Below are positions 17,934 to 26,061 of a stretch of DNA of 64,000 nt, in pieces. The stretch comes from Ruegeria sp. THAF33 (lineage in GTDB: Bacteria; Pseudomonadota; Alphaproteobacteria; Rhodobacterales; Rhodobacteraceae), in contig NZ_CP045384.1 of assembly GCF_009363615.1 (NCBI RefSeq), positions 288,501 through 352,500 on the forward strand, given 5' to 3'. Position numbers and translations under genes: made by a program. How positions within the stretch are numbered: the first letter of the stretch is position 1; the number at the start of each line of letters is the position of its first letter. The notes below the pieces were generated by a model. The model saw only the letters and a list, made by a program, of their open reading frames with translations, had not been told where the DNA came from and did not search any database.

Positions 17934-19879
17934 GCGCGGTCCTTTCCATCGGGACGCGCTTTGGGGCGACGGTCGCCCTCGAGCCGTTTTTGCTGTTCCT
18001 TGATACGCTCGCGGTCGGCAACCGGATACGCCTCAAGCGGCGGAGTACCGTCATAGAGCGCCTGAAGCATGATGTCGCGGGCCACCGGTGCCGCCGCCTT
18101 GGACCCGCCGCCGCCATGTTCAACGACCACGGCAACCGCGTATTTCGGATTGTCATAGGGCGCGAAGCAGACGAACAAGGCGTGGTCGCGACGCTCCCAT
18201 GGCAGGTCTTCGTTGCGGATCACGCCGGCGGCACGCTCGGCCTTGGTGATGTTGCGGACTTGGCTGGTGCCGGTTTTGCCGGCCATGCGGAACTCGTCTG
18301 CGATGATGCGACTGCGATAGGCCGTCCCCCGCCGATCATTCGAGACCGAGTACATGGCCTTGCGCACCTGTTCCAGATTGTAGGCGTTGATGTCCAGCGG
18401 TTCCCCTGCGCCCGAAGGCTGCTCGACACCGTCGATCGATCGTACAAGGCGCGGTGTCACCGATCGGCCGGTGGCTATACGAGCCGTCATGACGGCCAGT
18501 TGAAGCGGTGATGCCAGCATGAACCCTTGCCCGATGGACGCGTTGGCCGTGTCGCCCACCAGCCAATCCTGACCGTGTGTCCGCTGCTTCCATTCCTGAT
18601 TGGGGGCAAGTCCAGCGGCAACCGCCGACATCGGAATATCGTGCTTGACGCCCAGCCCCAATGTACGGGCCATTTCGGATATCTTGTCGATCCCGACCCG
18701 CAAAGCCACGTCGTAGTAATAGACGTCGCAGCTGCGTTTAAGCGACAGGTTCAGATCGACCGTACCATGCCCACCGCGCTTCCAGCAGTGGAACCTGCGG
18801 CTGCCGACCTTCAGATGTCCGGGGCAATACACTGTGTTTCCAGGGCCTATTACGCCGGCCTCCAGCGCGGCCAATGCGGTGACCATCTTGAACGTCGACC
18901 CCGGAGGATAAGTGCCTTGTACGGACTTGTTGGCCAGAGGGCGATACTTGTCCCCCGTCAAAGCCCGATAATCCGCGACCGAGATACCGCGCACAAACAG
19001 ATTAGGATCGAAACTGGGTGTAGAGCTGACAGCGCGCAGGTCCCCGGTTTCGCAATCCAGAACAATTGCAGCCGCGCTTTCACCTGCCAGCCGCGCTTGC
19101 GCATATTGTTGCAGGTCGGCATCGATCGCCAATTGCAAGTCCGCACCCGGCTGACCTTCCTGCCGGTCCAGCTCGCGCATGACGCGCCCTGTGGCGTTGA
19201 CTTCGACACGCTTTGCGCCGGCTTTGCCACGCAAGGCTGTTTCCTGCTTGGCTTCCAACCCGACCTTGCCAATCTGAAACCGGGGAATTCGCAAAACCGG
19301 CTCGGGGTCTTCGAGCTTGCTGAGATCGTAGTCGCTGACCGGGCCGACATAGCCGACGATATGGGCGAAATCCTCATAGCGTGGGTATTGCCGTGTCAGG
19401 CCGACCTCGGGCGTCACACCCGGCAGGGCCGGGGCATTGACCGCGACTTTCGAGATGTCTTCCCAAGTGACCTGATCCGCCAGAGTCACCGGCAGGAACG
19501 GCGCTGATCGGCGCATTTCGGTCCGGGCGCGTTGGATCTCATCATCGTTCAGCGGGATGAGTTCCGACAATTTGGCAATCACCTTGTCGACGTCACCTGC
19601 GTCTTCACGCACGATAACGATGCGATAGGATGGTGAGTTCTGACCGATGATCTGACCATTGCGGTCATAGATGCGTCCACGGGTTGGCGGGATCAGTCGA
19701 ATGTTGATGCGGTTTTCTTCGGCCAGCAGGCGGTATTCGTCGGCCTGATCCACCTGCATGAAACGCATCCGTGCGGCCAACCCGCCGATAAAAGCCGCCT
19801 GCAAACCGCCCAGCAGCAGCGCCCGGCGTGGCAGGCGTTTATAGGCAAGGCCCTGCGACTTGGGTTTGCGTTGTTTCAT
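17930..19879 (-). CDS. mrdA: Penicillin-binding protein 2 (peptidoglycan D,D-transpeptidase MrdA)
   Basis: MrdA cross-links peptidoglycan during elongation, working with RodA. The 649-residue protein has a short cytoplasmic N-terminus, one membrane helix (residues about 20-40) and a pedestal domain with RLIPPTRGRIYDRNGQIIGQNSPSY. The transpeptidase active-site motifs are GSTFKM (SxxK), SCD (SxN type) in LKRSCDVYYYDVA, and KTG in MAGKTGTSQ. Pairs of Cys occur in the CPGHL and FHCWKRGGHGTVD region. It overlaps mreD upstream and rodA downstream by 4 bp each. Confidence 0.97.
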   Translation of the reverse strand: MKQRKPKSQGLAYKRLPRRALLLGGLQAAFIGGLAARMRFMQVDQADEYRLLAEENRINIRLIPPTRGRIYDRNGQIIGQNSPSYRIVIVREDAGDVDKVIAKLSELIPLNDDEIQRARTEMRRSAPFLPVTLADQVTWEDISKVAVNAPALPGVTPEVGLTRQYPRYEDFAHIVGYVGPVSDYDLSKLEDPEPVLRIPRFQIGKVGLEAKQETALRGKAGAKRVEVNATGRVMRELDRQEGQPGADLQLAIDADLQQYAQARLAGESAAAIVLDCETGDLRAVSSTPSFDPNLFVRGISVADYRALTGDKYRPLANKSVQGTYPPGSTFKMVTALAALEAGVIGPGNTVYCPGHLKVGSRRFHCWKRGGHGTVDLNLSLKRSCDVYYYDVALRVGIDKISEMARTLGLGVKHDIPMSAVAAGLAPNQEWKQRTHGQDWLVGDTANASIGQGFMLASPLQLAVMTARIATGRSVTPRLVRSIDGVEQPSGAGEPLDINAYNLEQVRKAMYSVSNDRRGTAYRSRIIADEFRMAGKTGTSQVRNITKAERAAGVIRNEDLPWERRDHALFVCFAPYDNPKYAVAVVVEHGGGGSKAAAPVARDIMLQALYDGTPPLEAYPVADRERIKEQQKRLEGDRRPKARPDGKDRA

Positions 19880-20412
19880 GCTCCGCCCCCTACGGCTCCG
19901 CCATCAGCAGCAGACTGGCGGTGGACGCCAAATACGCTTTGGCTCAACAGCACGATGAACGGGTAGAAGGCGATTGTCAGCACAAGTTGCATCACGACTG
20001 GCCACAAAGCGGCCTGCTGCACCGACAAGATCGACAAAACGACTCTGTTCGTCAAAAACACCATGGCAATCACCACACCGACGGACATCCATTCTCCGAC
20101 AAATCCAGTGTCCTTCATACCCGGAGCGGCAGAGCGCAGATAGGCTGTGCCAAACACCACCAGCGCAGCCAGAAGGCCGGGCGGGCGTTGCAGCAAAAGA
20201 TCCGCCATCAGCATGACAAACGCGACCAACAGGGTGGGCACATAATCGGGGCGCCGCAATACCCAGGCAAAGGTCAGCGCAACCAATACATCAGGAAAAG
20301 GCCATCGATCCGGTTGCGCATCGAGCGGCAGCAAGTGCATGAACAGCACGACAAAGGCCAGCGCAACGTAAAGGCCGCGCATGGCCCAGTTGTATGAGGC
20401 GGGCCTATCCAT
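19876..20412 (-). CDS. mreD: Rod shape-determining membrane protein MreD
   Basis: MreD is a small polytopic inner-membrane protein of the elongasome that binds MreC. The 178-residue product is very hydrophobic with about five or six membrane segments (YVALAFVVLFMHLLPL at the start; WPVVMQLVLTIAFYPFIVLL near the end). MreD proteins diverge strongly, so the call rests on position between mreC and mrdA, size and topology. It overlaps mreC by 8 bp and mrdA by 4 bp. Confidence 0.85.
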   Translation of the reverse strand: MDRPASYNWAMRGLYVALAFVVLFMHLLPLDAQPDRWPFPDVLVALTFAWVLRRPDYVPTLLVAFVMLMADLLLQRPPGLLAALVVFGTAYLRSAAPGMKDTGFVGEWMSVGVVIAMVFLTNRVVLSILSVQQAALWPVVMQLVLTIAFYPFIVLLSQSVFGVHRQSAADGGAVGGGA

Positions 20413-21307
20413 CGCTTACCTCATCCGGTACAAGCGCAGTTTCGGGCCGAGTTGGCCCGACGATCCCACCCGGATCCTGAATTGGCGGGGGCGAATGGAA
20501 GCGCAGAACGCGAAGAAACTCGAGCCGTTCAAAATCCGCAGAAAGGCGAACGCGCAGACGGCCGCCCGGATCCGCGGCGATCTGGCCGATCAAAAGGCCT
20601 GCCGGAAAAACGCCTCCGTCGCCGGATGTGATCACCCGATCACCGGGGCGGACCAGCTCTCGGTTTTCCAAGAATTCGACCACTGGGGCCGGAGTATTGT
20701 CTCCTTTGATCAACGCGGTCTGGCCAGAAGGCTGAATCGTTGCCGGAATGGCGCTGGTGGCATCCGTCACCAGGATCACCCGAGCCGTATCTGGTCCGAC
20801 GCCGGAAATTCGGCCAACCAGCCCGATTCCATCCATCGTGGCCCAGCCATCAACGATCCCGTCGCGCTCCCCTACATTCAACAGGACGGACTGCCGGAAG
20901 GGTGACCCGCTGTCGGCCATCACAACACCCGTGATGTATGTCAGGCGCGGGTCGAGGCGGACATTGTTCAGATCCAACAGCCGCGCATTTTCCTGCTCCA
21001 ATTGCAGTGCGGCCTCTTTCCAGGCACGCATCAGGCGCAGTTCGCTGCGCAGCTCGCGGTTCTGCTCGCTCAGACGCTGGTAGCTTTGGAAATCGCGCAC
21101 AAGGTTCACAGCGGCGGTCACGGGCACCATGGCCCAATCCATCGACGGTACGACCGCGTCCACCACCTGCGCGCGGAACCGCTCGACGCGCGGGCTGTCG
21201 ATCCGCCAAACCAGAAAGATACCCAGCAAGCACAGGATGATGATCCCCAGCAACAAGCGGCGCAGAGGGGTCGTGTAGTCATCGCGCTGTGATCGGTCTT
21301 TTGCCAC
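20405..21307 (-). CDS. mreC: Rod shape-determining protein MreC
   Basis: MreC is a bitopic periplasmic scaffold that activates PBP2. This 300-residue protein has one N-terminal membrane helix (LLLGIIILCLLGIFLVW), then a coiled coil (SYQRLSEQNRELRSELRLMRAWKEAALQLEQENARLLDLN, residues about 75-115). The double beta-barrel domain follows with VVMADSGSPFRQSVLLNVGERDGI and GRISGVGPDTARVILVTDATSAIP. The C-terminus is Pro-rich. It lies 59 bp after mreB and overlaps mreD. Confidence 0.93.
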   Translation of the reverse strand: MAKDRSQRDDYTTPLRRLLLGIIILCLLGIFLVWRIDSPRVERFRAQVVDAVVPSMDWAMVPVTAAVNLVRDFQSYQRLSEQNRELRSELRLMRAWKEAALQLEQENARLLDLNNVRLDPRLTYITGVVMADSGSPFRQSVLLNVGERDGIVDGWATMDGIGLVGRISGVGPDTARVILVTDATSAIPATIQPSGQTALIKGDNTPAPVVEFLENRELVRPGDRVITSGDGGVFPAGLLIGQIAADPGGRLRVRLSADFERLEFLRVLRFHSPPPIQDPGGIVGPTRPETALVPDEVSDG

Positions 21308-21366
21308 AGGTTACCTTCCCGTGCTGCTCGTGCCGAATTCAGACTGCCCCCTGAAAGGTGCGCGCC

Positions 21367-22479
<1,113 letters not shown>

Positions 22480-22568
22480 TTATAGGGTGCCATCACGCCC
22501 GGTAAAAGGGCTGATTCCGCGACAATCAGCACCTTTCCGCCTTATTGAATGGGACTTTAGAAGGCAAA

Positions 22569-23354
22569 ATGCTCTCTTATCAACACATTTACCACGCCGG
22601 GAATCTGGCTGATGTCCAAAAGCACGCATTGCTGGCCTGGGTGCTGAATTATCTGACACAGAAGGACAAGCCGCTCAGCTATGTCGAAACGCATTCCGGG
22701 CGGGGGCTGTACCAGTTGGACGCGGACGAATCCATGCGGACGGGCGAGGCGGCGGCAGGAATCGCGCGCGCGCAACGAGAAGGGTGGTTCGGCCCCGGAC
22801 ATCCGATGGCGCGGGTTCTGAAAAACATACAGGCCCGGCACGGCGACGCGGCCTATCCGGGATCGCCGATGATTGCAGCACATCTGTTGAGGGATCAGGA
22901 CAGCCTGCATTTTGCCGAGCTGCACCCCCAGGAATATGCCGCGCTGTCTTTGGCAATGTCACCGTTCGGGGCGAAGGTGTATCGGCAGGACGGGTTTGAG
23001 CTGGTGCAATCCCTGCTGCCTCCGACGCCGCGACGGGGGCTTTTGCTGATAGACCCAAGCTATGAGGTGAAGACCGATTACGATCGACTGCCCGGAGTGA
23101 TTGCCAAACTGCACCGGAAATGGAATGTCGGGGTGATCGCGCTGTGGTACCCGGTTCTGTCGGACAAACGCCACGCCCGGATGATCGCGACGCTTGAAGC
23201 GCAAAACTTCCCCAAAGCCATTTGTCATGAGGTGACATTTCCACCGGTGCGCGAAGGGCATCGGATGGTGGGGTCAGGGATGTTCATTCTGAACGCACCA
23301 TTCGGCATCGAGGAAGAAACGACACGCCTGTCGCAGCTATTTGCAGGTCTCTGA
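22569..23354 (+). CDS. rlmJ: 23S rRNA (adenine(2030)-N6)-methyltransferase RlmJ
   Basis: RlmJ methylates A2030 of 23S rRNA using SAM. The 261-residue protein begins MLSYQHIYHAGNLADVQKH, typical of the family, and continues SYVETHSGRGLYQLD (SAM site) and LLLIDPSYEVKTDY (catalytic motif IV). Near the end come IALWYPVLSDKRH and GSGMFILNAPF. Motif IV reads Asp-Pro-Ser-Tyr where I recall Asp-Pro-Pro-Tyr in E. coli. I chose the ATG at 22569 over an earlier in-frame start at 22545 because homologs begin MLSYRH/QH. It is convergent with leuA across a large palindrome. Confidence 0.93.
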   Translation: MLSYQHIYHAGNLADVQKHALLAWVLNYLTQKDKPLSYVETHSGRGLYQLDADESMRTGEAAAGIARAQREGWFGPGHPMARVLKNIQARHGDAAYPGSPMIAAHLLRDQDSLHFAELHPQEYAALSLAMSPFGAKVYRQDGFELVQSLLPPTPRRGLLLIDPSYEVKTDYDRLPGVIAKLHRKWNVGVIALWYPVLSDKRHARMIATLEAQNFPKAICHEVTFPPVREGHRMVGSGMFILNAPFGIEEETTRLSQLFAGL

Positions 23355-23423
23355 GGTCAGCCATCAGAAATGCAACCGATACTCCCGCCCTGTTTGCCTG
23401 CATCAGAGATGCCGTCAAACATG

Positions 23424-23464
23424 TTGGGCCCGGCAGCGCGCCGCAGGCGCGCTGCCGGGCCCAA
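23424..23464. repeat. Perfect 19-bp palindrome with 3-nt loop between convergent genes (REP-like or bidirectional terminator)
   Basis: The left arm at 23424-23442 (TTGGGCCCGGCAGCGCGCC) is an exact reverse complement of the right arm at 23446-23464, around a GCA loop. A second imperfect hairpin with the same GCA loop follows at about 23479-23495 (GCTCGGC-GCA-GCCGGGC). The element lies in the 178 bp between the ends of rlmJ and leuA. There is no T-run on either side, so it is not a classic intrinsic terminator. Extragenic position and extreme symmetry are typical of REP-type repeats. I saw no second copy in this window. Confidence 0.8.
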
Positions 23465-23532
23465 AGCTGCAAGGGTGCTCGGCGCAGCCGGGCAACCGCA
23501 GGTGCGGGAGCCCCTCACCGTGCCAATTTGGA

Positions 23533-25101
23533 TCAGGTCAGGTCTTTGTAGCTGATTTCGCGGGCATCCGCGCCCGGGCCGGTCTTTTCCCGGCGCACGA
23601 TCAGGCGGTTCAGCGCGTGGATGTAGGCTTTGGCCGAAGCCACGACGGTATCCGTGTTCGCCGACTGACCCGTGGCGATCATGCCATCTTCTTCCAGCCT
23701 GACCGAAACCGTGGCCTGCGCATCTGTGCCTTCGGTCACCGCATGAACCTGATACAGCTGCAAACGGGCCGTGTTGGGGTGAATCGCTCGGATCGCCTTG
23801 AAGGTCGCGTCTACCGGCCCGTCACCGTGTTCAGTTGCGATGACGTCCTTGCCGTCGACTTCCAGCTCGACCGTCGCTTCCGCCTGCCCGCCGGTGCCGC
23901 AGGTGACTTTCATCGACACCAATTGCAGATAGTCGTCCGCCTCGTCCAACGTCATCAGCGCAATGAGATCGTCGTCGAACACTTCTTTCTTGCGATCCGC
24001 CAGATCCTTGAACCGCACGAAGATGTCTTTGAGTTGATTGTCGCCAACTTCAAAGCCCAGCGTTTCCAGTTTGTCGCGCAGAGCCGCGCGGCCCGAGTGT
24101 TTGCCCAGAGGCAGGGACGTGCCCGACAGGCCGATATCCTCGGGGCGCATGATCTCGAAATTGTCGCGGTTCTTGAGCATGCCGTCCTGATGGATGCCGC
24201 TTTCGTGGGCAAACGCGTTCTTGCCGACGATGGCCTTGTTGAACTGAACGTTGAAGCCCGACACGGTCGCGACCCGGCGCGAGATATGCATGATCTTGGT
24301 CGTGTCGATCCCGGTGTGGAAGGGCATGATGTCATTGCGCGTGCGCATGGCCATCACGACCTCTTCCAGGGCGGTGTTGCCGGCGCGTTCGCCCAGGCCG
24401 TTGATGGTGCATTCGATCTGGCGCGCGCCGCCGATGACCGCCGCCAGCGAGTTCGCTGTCGCCATGCCGAGGTCGTTGTGACAATGGGTGGCGAAGATCA
24501 CCTGATCTGCGCCCGGAACCGTTTCGATCAGGCGTTTGATCAGGTCAGCGGATTCCAGAGGCGCAGTATATCCCACGGTGTCGGGGATGTTGATGGTGGT
24601 TGCCCCGGCCTTGATCGCGATTTCGATGACGCGGCACAGGTAATCCCACTCGGTCCGGGTCGCGTCCATCGGCGACCACTGCACGTTTTCGCACAGGTTG
24701 CGCGCGTGGCTGACCGTTTCGTGAATTTTGTCAGCCATCTCGTCCTGCGTCAGGTTCGGAATGGCGCGGTGCAGCGGAGAGGTGCCGATGAATGTGTGAA
24801 TGCGGTTCTGTTCCGCGTGTTTGACCGCCTCCCAGCAGCGGTCGATATCGGCGAAATTGGCGCGGGCCAGACCGCAGATGCGGCTGTTTTTCGATCGTTG
24901 TGCGATCTCGGACACCGCTTTGAAGTCACCTTCGGATGCGATCGGAAATCCCGCTTCGATGATGTCGACGCCCATGTCATCCAACAGTTCGGCAATCTCG
25001 AGCTTTTCGTCATGGGTCATCGTCGCGCCGGGGCTCTGCTCGCCGTCGCGCAAAGTGGTATCAAAGATCAAGACACGGTCTTGGTCGGTCACGTTGGTCA
25101 T
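23533..25101 (-). CDS. leuA: 2-isopropylmalate synthase
   Basis: LeuA condenses acetyl-CoA with 2-ketoisovalerate, the first committed step of leucine synthesis. The 522-residue length fits the long LeuA type with a regulatory domain. Motifs: FDTTLRDGEQSPGATM at the start, GATTINIPDTVGYTAP, FATHCHNDLGMATANSLAAV with the metal-binding HxH, and GERAGNTALEEVVMAM. The C-terminal allosteric LeuA_dimer domain (TCGTGGQAEATVELEVDGKD) normally mediates leucine feedback. A leucine-rich leader peptide and hairpin lie 80-166 bp upstream of the ATG, indicating attenuation control as well. Confidence 0.97.
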   Translation of the reverse strand: MTNVTDQDRVLIFDTTLRDGEQSPGATMTHDEKLEIAELLDDMGVDIIEAGFPIASEGDFKAVSEIAQRSKNSRICGLARANFADIDRCWEAVKHAEQNRIHTFIGTSPLHRAIPNLTQDEMADKIHETVSHARNLCENVQWSPMDATRTEWDYLCRVIEIAIKAGATTINIPDTVGYTAPLESADLIKRLIETVPGADQVIFATHCHNDLGMATANSLAAVIGGARQIECTINGLGERAGNTALEEVVMAMRTRNDIMPFHTGIDTTKIMHISRRVATVSGFNVQFNKAIVGKNAFAHESGIHQDGMLKNRDNFEIMRPEDIGLSGTSLPLGKHSGRAALRDKLETLGFEVGDNQLKDIFVRFKDLADRKKEVFDDDLIALMTLDEADDYLQLVSMKVTCGTGGQAEATVELEVDGKDVIATEHGDGPVDATFKAIRAIHPNTARLQLYQVHAVTEGTDAQATVSVRLEEDGMIATGQSANTDTVVASAKAYIHALNRLIVRREKTGPGADAREISYKDLT

Positions 25102-25151
25102 GGGAATCTCTTTCTTGTCTGTCCTAAAGCCTGTTGGCGCGCTGGCGTCCT

Positions 25152-25187
25152 CCTCTGAGCGGGCGCGCCGGATGGCACGCTCAGAGG
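25152..25187 (-). promoter_or_regulatory. Hairpin overlapping the leader-peptide stop: putative leuA attenuator
   Basis: Positions 25152-25161 (CCTCTGAGCG) are an exact complement of 25178-25187, with a 16-nt loop that itself contains GGCGCGCC. Read on the minus strand, the first arm covers the last Leu codon and the TGA of the leader peptide, and the second arm leads into AGGAGG. There is no long U-tract after it, so termination strength is uncertain. It may act through ribosome coupling or RNA processing instead. An alternative upstream hairpin (GCCGC-CCCTC-GCGGC) lies inside the leader coding sequence. Confidence 0.6.
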
Positions 25188-25267
25188 CGGATTAGGATCA
25201 GTAGGCCACGCAGAACCGCGCCGCGAGGGGCGGCTTTGGCAAAAGGGATATCTGCGCAGTTGATCAT
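25181..25267 (-). CDS. leuL: Putative leucine leader peptide (28 codons) upstream of leuA
   Basis: The short reading frame encodes MINCADIPFAKAAPRGAVLRGLLILIRL. Five Leu and two Ile fall in the last ten residues. Two of the Leu codons are CTA, a codon that is rare in this GC-rich window. The stop codon lies in the first arm of a 10-bp hairpin. No ribosome-binding site is visible, but a TATAAC hexamer ends 9 bp before the ATG, so the mRNA may begin at or next to the start codon, as described for the leaderless trpL of Sinorhizobium. These features together fit an attenuation leader. Translation is inferred, not shown. Confidence 0.62.
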   Translation of the reverse strand: MINCADIPFAKAAPRGAVLRGLLILIRL

Positions 25268-25276
25268 GGGGTTGAG

Positions 25277-25304
25277 GTTATACAGACGCCGCCGGGAATG
25301 AAAA
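25277..25304 (-). promoter_or_regulatory. Candidate promoter of the leuL-leuA transcript
   Basis: On the minus strand TTTTCA (25304-25299) is followed after 16 bp by TATAAC (25282-25277). The -10 match is 5 of 6 and the -35 match is 4 of 6. Transcription would start a few bases before, or at, the leader ATG at 25267. Confidence 0.45.
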
Positions 25305-25391
25305 GAACCAATTTTCGACAAGTTGCGGTGTAGGGGGGGTGGAAATTCCCTGTCCCTTGATTGATCCGTCCATGCCGCTAGCTGGTCGAAA

Positions 25392-26057
25392 ATGGATACT
25401 GCTTTGATCATTGGTGCGTCCGGCGGGATTGGAGCGGCCGTACGCGAGCAATTGGAGGCGCGGGGCGTTGCGGTGACGTGCCTCTCGCGCTCTGTCGAGG
25501 GGTTCGATCTGATGGAGCCAGATCGAGCAAGCCGGATGCTTGATCGCCTATCGGGCCCGTTCGATCTTGTTCTCGTCGCTTCCGGGGCGCTGGAAATTTC
25601 AGGCAATGCGCCCGAAAAGACCATTCGATCTGTTTCGGCAAGGGCAATGATGGACCAGTTTGCTCTGAATGCCGTTGGTCCGGCGTTGGTGCTAAGCCGG
25701 GCCCATCAGTTGTTGCCGCGACAGCGGCGTTCGGTATTTGTTGTATTGTCCGCGCGGGTCGGGTCCATTGGCGACAATCGGATGGGCGGCTGGATCAGCT
25801 ACCGCGCGGCCAAGGCCGCGGTCAATCAAATCGTCCATACTTCGGCAATTGAATTGGCCCGGACTCATAAACAGGCGATATGTGTTGCGCTGCATCCCGG
25901 CACGGTCAAAACAGAGTTTACTCGGAAATATCTGGGACGGCATCCCGCCGTTGAACCCGGTGAAGCCGCGCGCAACCTGTTGTCCGTGATCGGCGGGTTG
26001 CTCCCGGCGGATACCGGTGGGTTCTTTGACTGGGCCGGAAAACCAGTTCCCTGGTGA
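25392..26057 (+). CDS. Short-chain dehydrogenase/reductase (SDR), C-factor-like
   Basis: This 221-residue protein is a classical SDR: NAD(P)-binding ALIIGASGGIGAAVREQL at the N-terminus, VLVASGALE, a structural Asn in FALNAVGPALVL, and the catalytic Ser (VVLSARVGSI) plus Tyr-x-x-x-Lys (SYRAAKAAVNQ). It ends HPGTVKTEFTRKYL...GGFFDWAGKPVPW. The SDR fold is certain; the substrate is unknown. The overall pattern is like the CsgA/C-factor subgroup, named from developmental signalling in Myxococcus but of unproven role here. It is divergent from leuA and convergent with the MORN gene, with 4 bp between them. Confidence 0.87.
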   Translation: MDTALIIGASGGIGAAVREQLEARGVAVTCLSRSVEGFDLMEPDRASRMLDRLSGPFDLVLVASGALEISGNAPEKTIRSVSARAMMDQFALNAVGPALVLSRAHQLLPRQRRSVFVVLSARVGSIGDNRMGGWISYRAAKAAVNQIVHTSAIELARTHKQAICVALHPGTVKTEFTRKYLGRHPAVEPGEAARNLLSVIGGLLPADTGGFFDWAGKPVPW

Positions 26058-26061
26058 ACGA

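Noticed and set aside
18527..19507. 326-residue plus-strand open frame
   Set aside because: Antisense to mrdA, with no start signal or motif.
23341..25158. 605-residue plus-strand open frame
   Set aside because: Entirely antisense to leuA, whose motifs are complete; its own composition (Arg, His, Gln, Phe-rich) is typical of a shadow frame.
25181..25624. 147-residue minus-strand frame that includes the leader peptide
   Set aside because: Its N-terminal part is antisense to the SDR gene; only the last 28 codons, after the internal ATG at 25267, fit a leader peptide.
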